Shown one piece after another: positions 1 to 10,429 of a DNA stretch of 64,000 nucleotides. The stretch lies in NCBI RefSeq assembly GCF_040954645.1, contig NC_092804.1:143415108-143479107 (forward strand), read 5' to 3'. The stretch's first letter is position 1; each line of letters opens with the position of its first letter. The notes under the pieces are model-generated. The model worked only from the letters and a program-made list of their open reading frames with translations, had not been told where the DNA came from and ran no database searches. This DNA is from Diabrotica undecimpunctata. Lineage: Eukaryota; Arthropoda; Insecta; Coleoptera; Chrysomelidae. Made by a program: the position numbers and the translations under genes.

Positions 1-520
1 CAGTGATCATGTAAAGACGGCTTTTTATCAAACCCATCCAAATTACTAACGCTAAAAATCGTTTTAAATCTTCAGCAGTCAGATCATAGAATTTGTCGCT
101 AAGTTATCTTCCAAAATTCCTTCAATCATTTTTTGTTTTTTAAATTTATTAGTTTTGGTGACAATTAAATTCAAGTAGACATAATAGCATGATAGTCATT
201 ATTTGGTTCCGGAGAGAATACGAAGTCATTAAGTTCAGTGTATACTACTTGAAAATCTGATACATTGCGTGTACAATCTAAACCACTTCCAAAACTACTA
301 TCATCAGACCCACCGAAACTTGAATTCACAGGTTTATGTTCAACCTCGTCTTCTGTATCCGGTTTAGAAACGCTTGCTTCTCCTAGTTTAGGAATTTTTG
401 AATTTCTAAGTTTATCTTCCACACAATCACGTTTTCTTTTCTTATTATCTACATTATCTGACTCCGAATCAGTCTCGCTTTCAGTTATATAGTCATCATC
501 ATCACTAACAAAAAAAAACT
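1..520 (-). pseudogene. piggyBac transposase, N-terminal fragment
   Basis: Minus-strand reading gives an acidic stretch (DDDDYITESETDSESD), a basic cluster (KKRKR, possible nuclear signal), a Ser/Gly/Asp-rich linker and, after a stop near 171, a shifted frame with DKFYDLTAEDLKRFLALV, IWMGLIK and, after one more frameshift, KPSLHDHW at the window edge. This order (acidic tail, then L-x-FLAL-x-I-x-MG-x-KxPSLxDYW) is the start of the piggyBac DDE domain. The catalytic aspartates are outside the window. At least two frameshifts make it a pseudogene. A domesticated PGBD gene is unlikely because of these breaks and the intact TTAA end. Confidence 0.72.
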
Positions 521-897
521 TTTTCCCAATATTTTCTGCAATTCAATTAAAGATAATTATTTTAACATTTTTTTTGTTAAAATTAAGTGATAACACACAA
601 ATTCACTGATAACTTACTGAAAAACGTCAAAAAAATGTCAGAAAGCAGTACATACCATAGACATATATTTATAACATAGAATTCGATTACCGCGCAAAAA
701 AAATTCTACCTAGAACCTAAGTATTCAGGCAGGCCCAAACTAATTAACCTCATGTATAAATTATATGTACATGTGTACTTGAAACAGCCACAGTTGAAAG
801 TAACAGCACATTACGTGTGTCCAATATATGGTCACATAGACTGTGGGAAAGTATGAGTGTGTACCATATTTGGTACACACGGTCGTTAAAGTGTTAA
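1..897 (-). mobile_element. piggyBac-like DNA transposon, 5' part (runs off left edge)
   Basis: On the minus strand the element begins at a TTAA (894-897), the obligatory piggyBac target. Next comes a terminus reading CACTTTAACGACCG (893 down to 880), then a perfect 6-bp palindrome around 861-876 (GTACCA...TGGTAC). Inside lies an acidic N-terminal transposase segment followed by the start of the piggyBac catalytic domain. The rest of the element, including the DDD residues and the other end, lies beyond position 1. The TTAA, terminus and protein agree with one another. The copy is inactive because its reading frame is broken. Confidence 0.75.
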
Positions 898-1085
898 AAA
901 ACAACTCTCTTGAGATTGATCATAATTACGGCAACTTGTTTTGTATCGAGTAGTTTCCCAAATAGTAAATATATATTCATGTCTGTTTATTCAGGTTCAT
1001 TGGACAAGAGCATCTTCTTTCTTATGGTCTCCTTTTACCATTATTTTTCTTCCCCAATAAGTAAGAAATATTGATTCTCCAACCT

Positions 1086-2190
1086 TCGAGAGTTCTATAA
1101 CTTCTTCTTTCTTGGCTCTATAACTCTAAATGAGTCTTGGCCGTATTTACTACTTTCCTCCACTCTTGCCGGTCTTGTGCAGCAATCTTAAATTGTTACA
1201 CGTAGATCATTCGTCACTGCGTCTTTCCATCTTTTTCTTGGGCGACCAACTGACCTTCTGCCATCCGGCCTTTCCAATAAGGTTTTATTTAGTAGTCTTT
1301 CATCATTCAATCTCAGTACATGTTCTGTCCGTCTTATCCGATTTACCTTTATGTATCGTACTATGTTTTCTTTTCCATAGAGTGCTTGGAGTTTCTGGTT
1401 ATGTCTTCGTCTCCACTCTCTGTTATCTCGTCTCTACAAGACCCAAATATCGTTCGGAGCATCTTCCGTTCTTAGACTAATATCTTTGTTGTTTCACGTT
1501 GGTTCAGTGCCTACGTCTCACCTCCATATGTTATTATGGGGCGAATTACAGTTTTATATACCCTTGTTTTACCTATCTTGGAAAGCAATTTTGATTTAAG
1601 TAGCGTCGCTAGGGAATAATACGCTCTATTTCCTGCTATAAATGCTATGCTTATAGTTGCTACATCTTTTTCATAACTATTTTCGGCTGTTATCACTGCT
1701 CCCAAATGTATTAATTGTAAATTGTATTCATTTATCGAAATGTTTTATCTAATTTGTAGTCTTGGATTTTTAGTAATTACTTTAAACTTGGTTTTATCTT
1801 CGTTGACCTTAAGGCCTTCTTCTTTAATTAAAACTTCTTTCGCATCTCTGGTGGATTGTGAAATTGTGTCGACATCGCGATGCAGCGTCAGCAAAAGCTC
1901 ACAGTACATTCGTTCCCTGGGCAGCGAAGCAATTTGTTAATTCTGGTTGTGCTTTCCTAACTGCGTGTTCTAAAGCGAAGTTGAATAATAGAGGGGAAAG
2001 TGGATCGCCTTGTCTTAAATCCGCATCAATTTGAAACCCATCTGGTATATGCTGGTCTAATTCTACCAGATATCTGGGTACTTCCATTTCTAGAATTACC
2101 TTCCCCAGTGTATCCCTGTTTACAGAGTTATACGCTTCCTTCAAATCTACAATAATTTGATGTACATCTTTGTTGTACATATTGCTAACT
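1086..2190 (-). pseudogene. Non-LTR retrotransposon reverse transcriptase fragment (C-terminal half)
   Basis: Minus-strand translation shows, in order, RT motif A-like IIVDLKEAYNSVNRDTL (about 2150-2100), motif B LRQGDPLSPLLFNFALE (about 2020-1965), then a jump over the missing catalytic FADD region to ITAENSYEKDVATISIAF and the thumb/connection signature KTRVYKTVIRPIITYGGET (about 1580-1512). A heavily broken C-terminal tail follows, down to an AAGAAGAAG-like end near 1100. The RT core thus lacks motif C by internal deletion near 1900. Family: RTE/Jockey-type endonuclease-RT, inferred from motif style. Not functional. Confidence 0.8.
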
Positions 2191-3534
2191 TTTTTCTAAA
2201 ATTTGGCGAAAGAGTTCTATATCGCTTTCTATAATTTGTAAAAGTTTTCCGTTATACAATAGGTCTGCTTATTAAATTGTTAGCATCTGTACGAATCGAC
2301 CATTTTGGTCGATTCTAGAATTAGTCAGTAGCTTATTCGGTTCTAAAAGGTTTGTCTGACCTTGATTGTTTGGTTCGTTAGTAGTTTGTAATCTAGCAGC
2401 AAAGGTAATGGTTAACCTTAGTACTTATACATTATAAAAACTTTACACAAATATATATTGTTGCACATTATTTAGTAATTGGTGCCATTACTTTTGTTTT
2501 GCCGTATTTTGAAGTCTCCATTTATCGCTCTCTTCTGTGACAGATAACACATTAAAGGGAATAATAATAACAAAAATAATGAGATACTGAGATATACGAA
2601 TTGTGTCTTCTAAAAATTCGTTTCTCCAAATAGATAAAATCAAAAATTAGTAGAACACTGTATAATAATAATAAGGTATTGGCAAACGAAATACATATTG
2701 ACATTCACAATATATGTTGAAAGTTCTATCACTGCTTATTAATCAAGAGAAATATATAATCAACAAAATAGAGAGTACGAAACCAGTCTAGAACTGCTAA
2801 AAACCAAAATGGGACAAACAATTGAACATATTAAAGTTGGCAAAGTACAGATTCAAACTAATTATGAAGAAACGTATGTATAAAAAATAACATCAACCAA
2901 ATTTTCAATTATTCGACATTTAGGCTAGGCAATGAAGCAGCAAAAAGCCCAAAACCTACCAAATTTGTGTAGGTTTTCATTGAAACTTGTGTGAGTGTCA
3001 AAAAATTTTGTAAAATATTATGTCGGCGATGGTGTGTGAGACACCAAGATAGGCCTTATCTCCTCGAGTTTTGTAGAAATTCATCTCCGATGCTCAAACT
3101 CCAGAAGACGATATTCATTCTGGGTACCAGGTGCCTTGCACACCATCGCCAAGATGATGTTAGTGCTTAGCGACCACAAAAAGCCCCTAGTAACGAGTTT
3201 GCACTGATTTTGTATCGAATTTGTATCGAATTTCCACAAAACTCCAGAACTTTTATAAGCACTTTCATATGCAGGGTAGAATAAAAATTTACAGGTTACT
3301 GCTATGTTCATGTCAGTAATGCAAATGAAAAGCTCAATTAATTAATTCAACCATAAATTTATGATCTCTGGACATTCTCACATGGAATGCGATGTCGATC
3401 GCTCAGCTTGGCTGAGCCGTGCTTCAAGCAATGTGGAACACATTGGACCAACTTGATGTCCAACATTGAATTACCTTAATGTTAAGACGTGGTCAAGATA
3501 CTTTAAATGTATAAAAAGGAAATCATCACCATCA
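2190..3534. other. Unassigned AT-rich stretch
   Basis: No convincing coding signal on either strand. It contains one perfect 10-bp hairpin (2293-2302 paired with 2306-2315, loop TTT). A short minus-strand open frame at 3081-3311 has no recognisable domain. Probably old, eroded repeat DNA, since it lies between two LINE fragments. Confidence 0.4.
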
Positions 3535-3780
3535 TCAAAAGCCATTCTATCCATGGTCGGATGTAAGCCTTCCTTAGGTGTGTCCATTAATTTCTGTTCG
3601 TTGTTTTTTGCATCCATTGGTGACAAGCCATTTGCTTGATGTCATCAGTCTATCTGGTTTGAGGTCTGCCTCTACTTCTCTTATTTGCTCTTGGTAGTTA
3701 TTCAACAATTCGCTTCGTCCAACGGTTGTTTTGTATTCTTATTATGTGTCCTGCCAGTTTCATTTTAACATAAAACTGCA
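3535..3780 (-). pseudogene. LINE reverse transcriptase, extreme C-terminal tail
   Basis: Minus-strand frame starts KLAGHIIRIQNNRWTKRIVE and continues (after a stop where a Trp is expected) with NKRSRGRPQTR and TDDIKQMACHQW. This is the conserved end of insect endonuclease-RT LINEs, where a GHxxR...RW block is followed by RGRPxxRWxDDI and a Trp-containing helix. The related tail at 7440-7640 has the same order, so the two are probably one family. Only the last 80 or so residues remain, with stops, and the body of the element is absent. Confidence 0.72.
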
Positions 3781-3854
3781 GAATTAAACAAGGGAAACAC
3801 GATTTTCAAGATTGAAGAATGTTTAATAAACTCACCATATGAAAATTACAATCA

Positions 3855-3995
3855 GTGTGTACTTACTAAGATGCTTTAGTATTTTCTTATACTATACTGA
3901 AGCATGAACTACTGGCGGCATGTGTAAGAAATTGAAAGCTTTTGAACTTTGGTGTTATAGAGAAATTTTAAAAATTATCGAATACCTGAAGACAT
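3855..3995 (+). pseudogene. LINE reverse transcriptase, short C-terminal fragment
   Basis: Plus-strand translation gives LLRCFSIFLYYTEA, a stop, then KKLKAFELWCYREILKI. The second half matches the xxLxxFExWxYRRILKI block that follows the YGxEAWT motif in the other RT copies of this window (for example 26000-26045 and 52930-52980). About 45 residues survive and no active-site motif is present. Confidence 0.6.
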
Positions 3996-4624
3996 AAATT
4001 AAAGACAGAGTCGAGATAGAAGCCGAATTATTTACGTTTATGTTGAGAAGTTAGCACCAGATCATTATTCCGAACAGTAACAGATACAGTGAAAATCATA
4101 CAATTAGTTGTCGACGCTTGAAGAAGTCTGTGGTCCTTTTAACGTACGTTTATTTATATCTCACTTGACCCAACTAACAAATATTAAAAAGAAATATTCA
4201 ATAAGTATGCCATTTAAAAAACTGAGGTAAAACCAATAGAAAGTTTACAATATACACAATAGTTAATATTCGGTACGAGGATAGCAGCGCAATAATTAAA
4301 ACACAGAATTGATCAATTTTAGGTAATCCCAAATAAAGTTATACACGTGAGCAAGAAATTAGGTTTATGATTGTATATAACAAAAAATTGTGAGAATTCC
4401 AAATAAACATGACCAATTATTGATCTCATAAATATATATTTAAGAACCAAGGTTGATAGGTAAAAGTATTTTTTTCTAAAAAGTGGGTTTTACCATGTTA
4501 TACCGATCATTGATTTTTCATGTAAAGTTCACGACTAACATTAAACTTAATAAAAAACTAGAATCGTTTATCATTTAAATCATTAAGAAAATGAAAGTAA
4601 AATGTAAGAATAAGTAAATTATAT
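3996..4624. other. Unassigned AT-rich stretch
   Basis: No open frame or repeat structure recognised. It ends at the TA target dinucleotide (4624-4625) of the mariner element that follows. Confidence 0.4.
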
Positions 4625-4625
4625 A

Positions 4626-4934
4626 CAGTGTGTCAATTTTAAAACTTACAATGGGCTATATCTCACGAACAAAAGCTGATATCGAAAAATGCTTGAAACC
4701 GTTTCTAGGATAGTAAGGGGGAACTCAAATGACATGAAAGAGAACTCACCTTCATCAATTCCCTAGGCCCCACCCACCACAACCAAAAAGTGTAAATTGC
4801 AAACCCCTACTTGTGATACATCATGGAAAAGACTATAAAAAATACTATCCAATGATATAAATAATAATTATACAGGGTGAAGCAATAATTGTGAAACTTT
4901 GGCTTAAATGGAAAATTTAATGAGGTTTTTGTTG
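4626..4934 (+). repeat. Left terminal inverted repeat of mariner
   Basis: Pairs in inverted orientation with 6119-6427. Matching runs include GGGCTATATCTCACGAA at the outer end and GGCTTAAATGGAAAATTTAA at the inner end. Confidence 0.88.
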
Positions 4935-5077
4935 ATTCTGTTGATGACACTATATGAAAACGTCTGTTTTTTGGGTTCTGTCAGATTCAATAATTTTTGG
5001 TTTATTTGAGAATTTTAAATGGCATTAGTTTTCATTATTTGTACGATCGGTACTGTCATTCAGCTGTAGTTGTCATG

Positions 5078-6135
5078 ATGGTTTACAGTATACTTGAACG
5101 CGTGGAGATCATTTTCATATTTGCCTCCCAGAACCAGTGTTATTTACGAACAGCTCAAAAATTTCATGAAAGGCATCCGGACAACAATTTAAGTCACGTG
5201 TACGTCCGCAATTTAGTTGAAAAGTTTAGAGAAACGGGAGCAGTACAAAATAAAAAAAGGTATGCCCCAAGATTACTGAATGAAGTATACCAAATTAAGG
5301 TCCTTGGAAATTTTTGCAATAGAGCCTACTGCATCAACACGTCAAGTATCTGCCATGACAGGACTTTCACATTAGTCGGTTAGGAAGGTGTTGAAATCAC
5401 ATAAGTTTCACCCGTACAAAACACAAATTCTTCAAGAACTAGGCGATGATGATTCAGACCGACGAATTGAGTTTTGTGAACTCATGACTGAAAGAATTCG
5501 CGTTGAACCAAAAATGTTAAAAAATATTTGTTTTACTGATGAATGTACTTTTATGCTGAAAGGTAATGTAAATAAACAAAACTGTTGGTACTGGAGTGAT
5601 GCGAACCCGCATCGATTCAGAGAAGGTCACACTCAATATCCTGAAAAACTGAATGTTTGGTCAGGAATATTAGGCGATGCTATAATTGGCCCCTTGTTTA
5701 TATCAGGCATTTTAAGTGGCGAAATTATCTCGATATGCTGGAAAACACCATTACCTTTGTGCATGAATTAGAGAACCAAAGGGACGATCAATGCAATCTA
5801 GCTCTAGGCAAAGATTTACTGCACTTCCAGCAAGATGGAGCACCTCCTCACTATGCAGCTCCAGTTAGACACTGATTAGATAGTAATTATCCAAACAAAT
5901 GGATTGGAAGGAGAGGTCCTAATTGAGTGACCACCGAGGTCACCAGACTTACCGCCACCTGACTTTTTTCTATGGAGTTACCTCAAGTCAGTTGTTTATA
6001 AAACTTAACCTGCGTCACTTAAAGAATTGCGAGAAAGAATTACGCAAACATGTCGCGCTATTACTAGAACATTTATTTCTGACTTACTTAATTGACATTT
6101 TTAACAAATTTGTAGTCCAACAAAAACGTCATTAA
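5078..6135 (+). pseudogene. Mariner transposase (DD41D-like), broken
   Basis: The frame starting MVYSILERVEII shows an N-terminal helix-turn-helix region (FHERHPDNNLSHVYVRNLVE), then FTDECTF (first catalytic D), CWYWSDANPHRF, LNVWSGIL, FQQDGAPPHY (second D) and RSPDLPPPDFFLWSYLKS (third D). Counting through the breaks, 41 residues separate the second and third D, which fits the DD41D (rosa-like) group; one extra base near 5922 and a Trp-to-stop change are assumed in that count. At least four frameshifts or stops (near 5383, 5771, 5875 and 5923). Lies centrally between the long inverted repeats. Confidence 0.85.
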
Positions 6136-6427
6136 ATTTTCCATTTAAGCCAAACTTTCACAATTATTGCTTCATCCTGTATAATTATTATTTATACCAT
6201 TGGATAGCATTTTTTATAGTCTTTTCAATAATGCATCAAAAATAGGGGTTTGCAATTTAAACTTTTTTGGTTGTGGTGGGTGGGGCCTAGGAATTTGATG
6301 GGGGTGAGTTCTCTTTCATGTCATTTTGGTTCCCCCTTACTATTCTAAAAACGATTTCAAGCATTTTTCAATATCAGCTTTTATTCGTGAGATATAGCCC
6401 ATTGTAAGGTTTACAATTGACACACTG
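6119..6427 (-). repeat. Right terminal inverted repeat of mariner
   Basis: Inverted partner of 4626-4934. The outer end is followed by the duplicated TA at 6428-6429. Confidence 0.88.
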
Positions 6428-6439
6428 TAGATATACATA

Positions 6440-7655
6440 TTATATTTATATAAAGAAGTATTACAAGAGTACAAACTCTTTATGAAAATCTTAACAAAGA
6501 GACTAACACCTAAACTTGATTTCTATCAGGCCAAGAAACAGGCAGGCTTCAGGGCAGGATATGGCACAAATGACCATTTGCATACCATTAAGATCTTAAT
6601 AGAAAGGGCATAGAGTACAACATACCACTGGTTCTTGCATGTGTCGATTACGAGAAGGCCTTTGATTCTGTAGAGTTTAAAACAGTACTGGAAGCCCTAA
6701 ATCAAAGCCAAATAGATTACAGGTACACGACACTAATCAAAAACATCTACGAGAACGCTACATCAAGTATACGACTAGGAGACAAGGAGACATAATTTCA
6801 CCAAAATTGTTCACGGCAGCTCTAGAGTCAATATTTAAGAACACTCAATATGGGCATCAATATAGATAGAGAAAGATTAAATCATCTAACGTTTGCAGAT
6901 GATGTTGTATTAATCGCAGATAACTTACAGGATACAGTTTCTATGATACATTCGCTTAAAAGTCTGTCTGAAAGAGCAGAACTAAAGATAAACTTTAAGA
7001 AAACTAAACTTATGACAAATCTCGTAATGAGTGGAAATATAACTATAGACAATAATACCATACAACAAACAGACACTTACAAATATCTGGAACACCAGAT
7101 CAAAATAAGCAGAGACAATGAAACACATGAAATACAGAAGCCAATAGGCCTGACATGGACAGCATTTTGCAAATTAAGCCATATTCTAAAAAGTTCAATT
7201 TCCATGTGTCTCAAGCGAAAGGTTTATAACCAATATGTTTTGCCTGTACAAACTTATGAAGCAGAGACTTTAACACTCACACAAAAATCTACGAATAAAC
7301 TCAGAGTTACACAACGAGCTATGGAACGTGCAATGCTGAACATGAACCTTCAAGAACACATAACAAACCAACAAAACGGGTGAATATCAGGAGTTCAAGA
7401 CGTCATCGAAAGAACCACGACGCTTAAGTAGAACTGGGCAGGGCACTTAGCCAGAACACAAGATGGACGGTGGATAAGACGTATTATGGAATGGAGGCCC
7501 AGAAACTATAAACGAAGCCGAGGACGACCACCGACTAGATGTACCGATGATATAAAACGTGTAGCGGGAAACTGGCTACAAGCGGCCCAGTGTAGAGAAT
7601 ACTGGAAAAAACTGAGGGAGTCATATGTCATGATTACAAGTTTTGGGCATGAATG
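6440..7655 (+). pseudogene. LINE reverse transcriptase, 5'-truncated
   Basis: Plus-strand frames give AGFRAGYGTNDHLHTIKI (RT fingers), VDYEKAFDSVEF (motif A, about 6645-6680), ENATSSIRLGD, a gap at motif B, LTFADDVVLIADN (motif C with intact FADD, about 6886-6925), LKINFKKTKLMT, then a decayed thumb (VYNQYVLPVQTYEAET, 7225-7270) and the tail RSRGRPPTRCTDDIKRVAGNW plus YWKKLRESYV near 7630. The segment 6850-7383 is open for 177 codons; elsewhere there are frameshifts. It begins within about 15 bp of the mariner right end, so the 5' truncation point and the mariner insertion nearly coincide. No endonuclease domain. Confidence 0.85.
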
Positions 7656-7954
7656 CAAGCTACTCAATGATGTTTTGCGTTATTCTATTTTGGTTTAGTT
7701 TTGAAATAGGTCTTGGGATCAGGTTCTATATAGTCTTCTTGTAACTATAAGATTGTTGTATAGTTTGACAGTCATCATCAAGGGATTAGGTTGCAAAAAT
7801 TCCTCAAACTATTCTTTCTCAAGTTCCGATGTTATCGGAGATTGAAAATCATTTTGGCAATCATAATTTTATTTGTTACGCATCTGAAAAGTTCAATTAA
7901 CTACAGCCAAACCATTTACGCAGATTAAGTAGTCACACAATTTTACGTCTTTCT

Positions 7955-8625
7955 ACGCTTCTTCTGCATTTGATTTTGCCCTGGATTATATTCCTTAACA
8001 GTTCGTATTTTTCACCTCCCATAATGTGTCCGAAGTATTTCATCTTCCTGATTTTTATTGAGTTAAAACTTCACATTGTTTTCTTAATTGTTCTAGAAGT
8101 TTTGCGCTTGTTTTGCGATTCGTCCATAATATTTTCAGAATATGTCGGTAATACCACATTTCCAATGCTTCTAGGTTTTAAATGTTTGATTGTTACGTGT
8201 CCAAGCCCCAACTTCCTATAGTAGGATGGCGAAAATATAACATCGTAGCATTCTTATCTGCAGTGTTATATTGACATTGCGATCACAAAAAAGTTTTCTC
8301 ATTCTATTAAAAGTTGACCATGCAACTTCTAAGCTGTACCTGATTTCTTTTGTTTGATCAGTATCTTCTGTGATCCATTCTCCAAGGCACTTGTACAAGG
8401 ATATTTGCTTAATTTCTATATTATCTAGTACTAGTTTACCTCTGAGGTTTTGTGCTTTCGTAATTACAATTGAACTTAGTCTTCTTCAGATTTATTTCGA
8501 ATTCATAATTGTTGCAATGCATATTGAGTTGTGGAGCTAGGTGTTGCAGTTCTGCTGGTGTTTCCGCCAAAAGGACCGTGTCCTTTTAAACAACAATGGT
8601 GATAGAATACAACTTTTGCGCATCC
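7955..8625 (-). pseudogene. LINE reverse transcriptase C-terminal fragment
   Basis: Minus-strand reading: a palm remnant AETPAELQHL and EFEINLKKTK (about 8570-8480), then YKCLGEWITEDTDQTKEIRY (8395-8340), FCDRNVNITLQIRMLRCYIF (8300-8240), and a broken tail with the F-WxY-x-ILKI block near 8140. The order matches the plus-strand copy at 9650-10100 (CRLQMNLKKTKS, YKYLGTWLTEDGDQTKEIRS), so both belong to one family. No FADD motif; several stops. Confidence 0.78.
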
Positions 8626-8825
8626 CGCCATGAATATTCAACTTTCACTTTCGCCGTTTAATTCTGGTAATTACATACAATTCTAAAATTTTCTGCTGTG
8701 TATGTTTTTGTTTAACACAATTTCTTTAAGATTATAAACTACAAACTAAAATTACCCTTGGTTTATTTATGTGCTCAACGTAAAAAGAATAAATCAATAC
8801 AATTGGAATACCCCTAGATAATCTT

Positions 8826-8955
8826 CTTCAGAACTGGAAATAAGTTACGAATTTAAACATCTTAAGAACAACAGGTCCCCAGGAATCGATGTCAATGCAG
8901 CAGAGCACTTCAAACACGAAGAGAACATCATTATAGACAAATTTACAATAAAGTA
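8826..8955 (+). pseudogene. Short RT N-terminal linker fragment of a second LINE
   Basis: Plus frame reads EISYEFKHLKNNRSPGID followed by VNAAEHFKHEENIIIDKF. This is the K-LKNxKxPGxDxxxAE block just before the RT fingers. The same block recurs 330 bp downstream as DRKAPGPDNIPIELLK within the next entry, so this must be a piece of a different copy. About 40 residues. Confidence 0.55.
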
Positions 8956-8974
8956 ATGAAACTCTATTATTCGG

Positions 8975-10425
8975 GATATTAACAAATGCAGATGGTACCA
9001 CTATAACTGAAACGCAAGACCAATTACGTAGATGGAAAGAATACATTGAACACCTATTTTATGACCAAAAACTAGAACAATTAGAAGTTGACGGAGAAAT
9101 CACGGGACCAGAAATAATGAAAGAGGAAGTTATTTATGCCATAAAGCACACAAAAGATAGAAAAGCTCCAGGACCCGATAATATACCAATTGAACTATTG
9201 AAGATAATTGATGAAGATAATATTGATGTCTTGGTAGCCTTTTTAACTCCATATACAAGACGGGACACATACCAAAGAATGGCTTCTCTTAACTTTTGTA
9301 ACGATTCCAAAAATCACAAATGCTAAAGATTGCAATGACTATCGGAGAATTGCATTAATGAGCCACACATTGAAAACCTTCCTTAAAATCATACATAATA
9401 GAATGCACATGAAATTAGAACAAGAAATAAGTGATTCACAAATGGGTATTAGAAAGGGTCTAGGAACTAGAGAAGCATTATTCGGAGTCAATGTTCTGAC
9501 ACAACGATGTCTGGATATGAATCAGGACATATATGATTGCTTCATAGATTTTAAAAAAGCTTTTGACACTGAAGTGATATTTCAAGAAGCTTTATTGGAT
9601 ATTGTGGAAGGTATTTTTGTCAACGGAAATAGCATTAATAATATTAGATATGCGGACGATAAGGTCATATTTGCAAGTGACGTGGAAGATCTACAGTACA
9701 TAATACAACATGTATACAATGCATGTGAAACGTGCAGACTGCAAATGAATCTCAAGAAAACGAAATCAATGATATTCTCAAAAAAACCACAAAATGTAGA
9801 TAACCTGATCATCAATACAACGATCGAAAGAGTAACAACATATAAATATTTAGGAACGTGGCTAACCGAAGATGGAGATCAAACAAAAGAAATCAGATCT
9901 AGAATAGAAATGGCAAGAAACACGTTCATAAAATTGAAGAACTTACTTTGCAACCGTAACCTTAATCTAGAAATCGGCATAAGAATGCTACGTTGTTACG
10001 TTTTTTCTACTTTACCATACGGCATGGAAGCGTGAATAATAAAACAGTCTGAAATCAAAAAATTAAACTCCTTTGAGATATGGTGCTACAGGAGAATCCA
10101 CAGAATATCGTAGACTGAAAAAGTAACTAATATAGAGGTGTTACAAAAAATGAAGAAAGAATGTGAAGTCATTAAATCTGTTAAAATTAGAAAGATTCAA
10201 TATCTGGGTCATATAATGAGGGGCGAGAAGTACGTATTACTTAGGTTAATTATGCAAGGAAAGATACAAGGGTAGAGAAACTCAGGACGATGCAAAATAT
10301 CCTGGCTAAGAAATTTGAGAGAATGGTTCGGTTGAAGCTCACTAGAATTATTCAGAAGCGCGGCTAATAAAATTAAAATAGCGATGATGATTTCCAACCT
10401 TCGATAGGAGAAGGAACCGGAAGAA
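8975..10425 (+). pseudogene. LINE reverse transcriptase with internal deletion
   Basis: Frames in order: LRRWKEYIEHLFYDQKLEQL; EVIYAIKHTKDRKAPGPD (9125-9180); frameshift; LKTFLKIIHNRMHMKLEQEI; GTREALFGVNVLTQRCLDMN; CFIDFKKAFD (motif A, about 9540-9568). It then jumps directly to EVIFQEALLD, so motif B and about 80-90 residues are deleted. Next IRYADDKVIFAS (motif C, 9643-9680), LQMNLKKTKSMIF, YKYLGTWLTEDGDQTKEI, RMLRCYVFSTLPYGMEA, a stop, then the tail RKIQYLGHIMRGEKYVLLRL and a GAAGAAGAAG end near 10420. The 225-codon open stretch 9358-10035 shows recent decay. Catalytic YADD is intact, but the deletion removes essential palm residues. Confidence 0.85.
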
Positions 10426-10429
10426 GAAG

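Larger units (their letters stand above)
4626..6427 (+). mobile_element. Mariner-like element with 309-bp terminal inverted repeats
   Basis: Starts CAGTGTGTCAATT after TA (4624-4625) and ends AATTGACACACTG before TA (6428-6429). The inverted repeats run about 4626-4934 and 6119-6427 and stay clearly alignable over their full length with scattered mismatches. Between them is a broken transposase. Total length 1802 bp. Each repeat holds a second mariner-type end (ACAGGGTGAAGCAATAATTG at 4870 and its complement near 6181), so a shorter 1.3-kb element appears to be framed symmetrically by about 245 bp of extra inverted repeat. Non-autonomous now because the frame is disrupted. Confidence 0.88.

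Noticed and set aside
171..422. Acidic, Ser-rich open frame as a host nuclear protein
   Set aside because: The downstream shifted frame gives the piggyBac FLALVIWMGLIK block and the upstream DNA has a TTAA transposon end.
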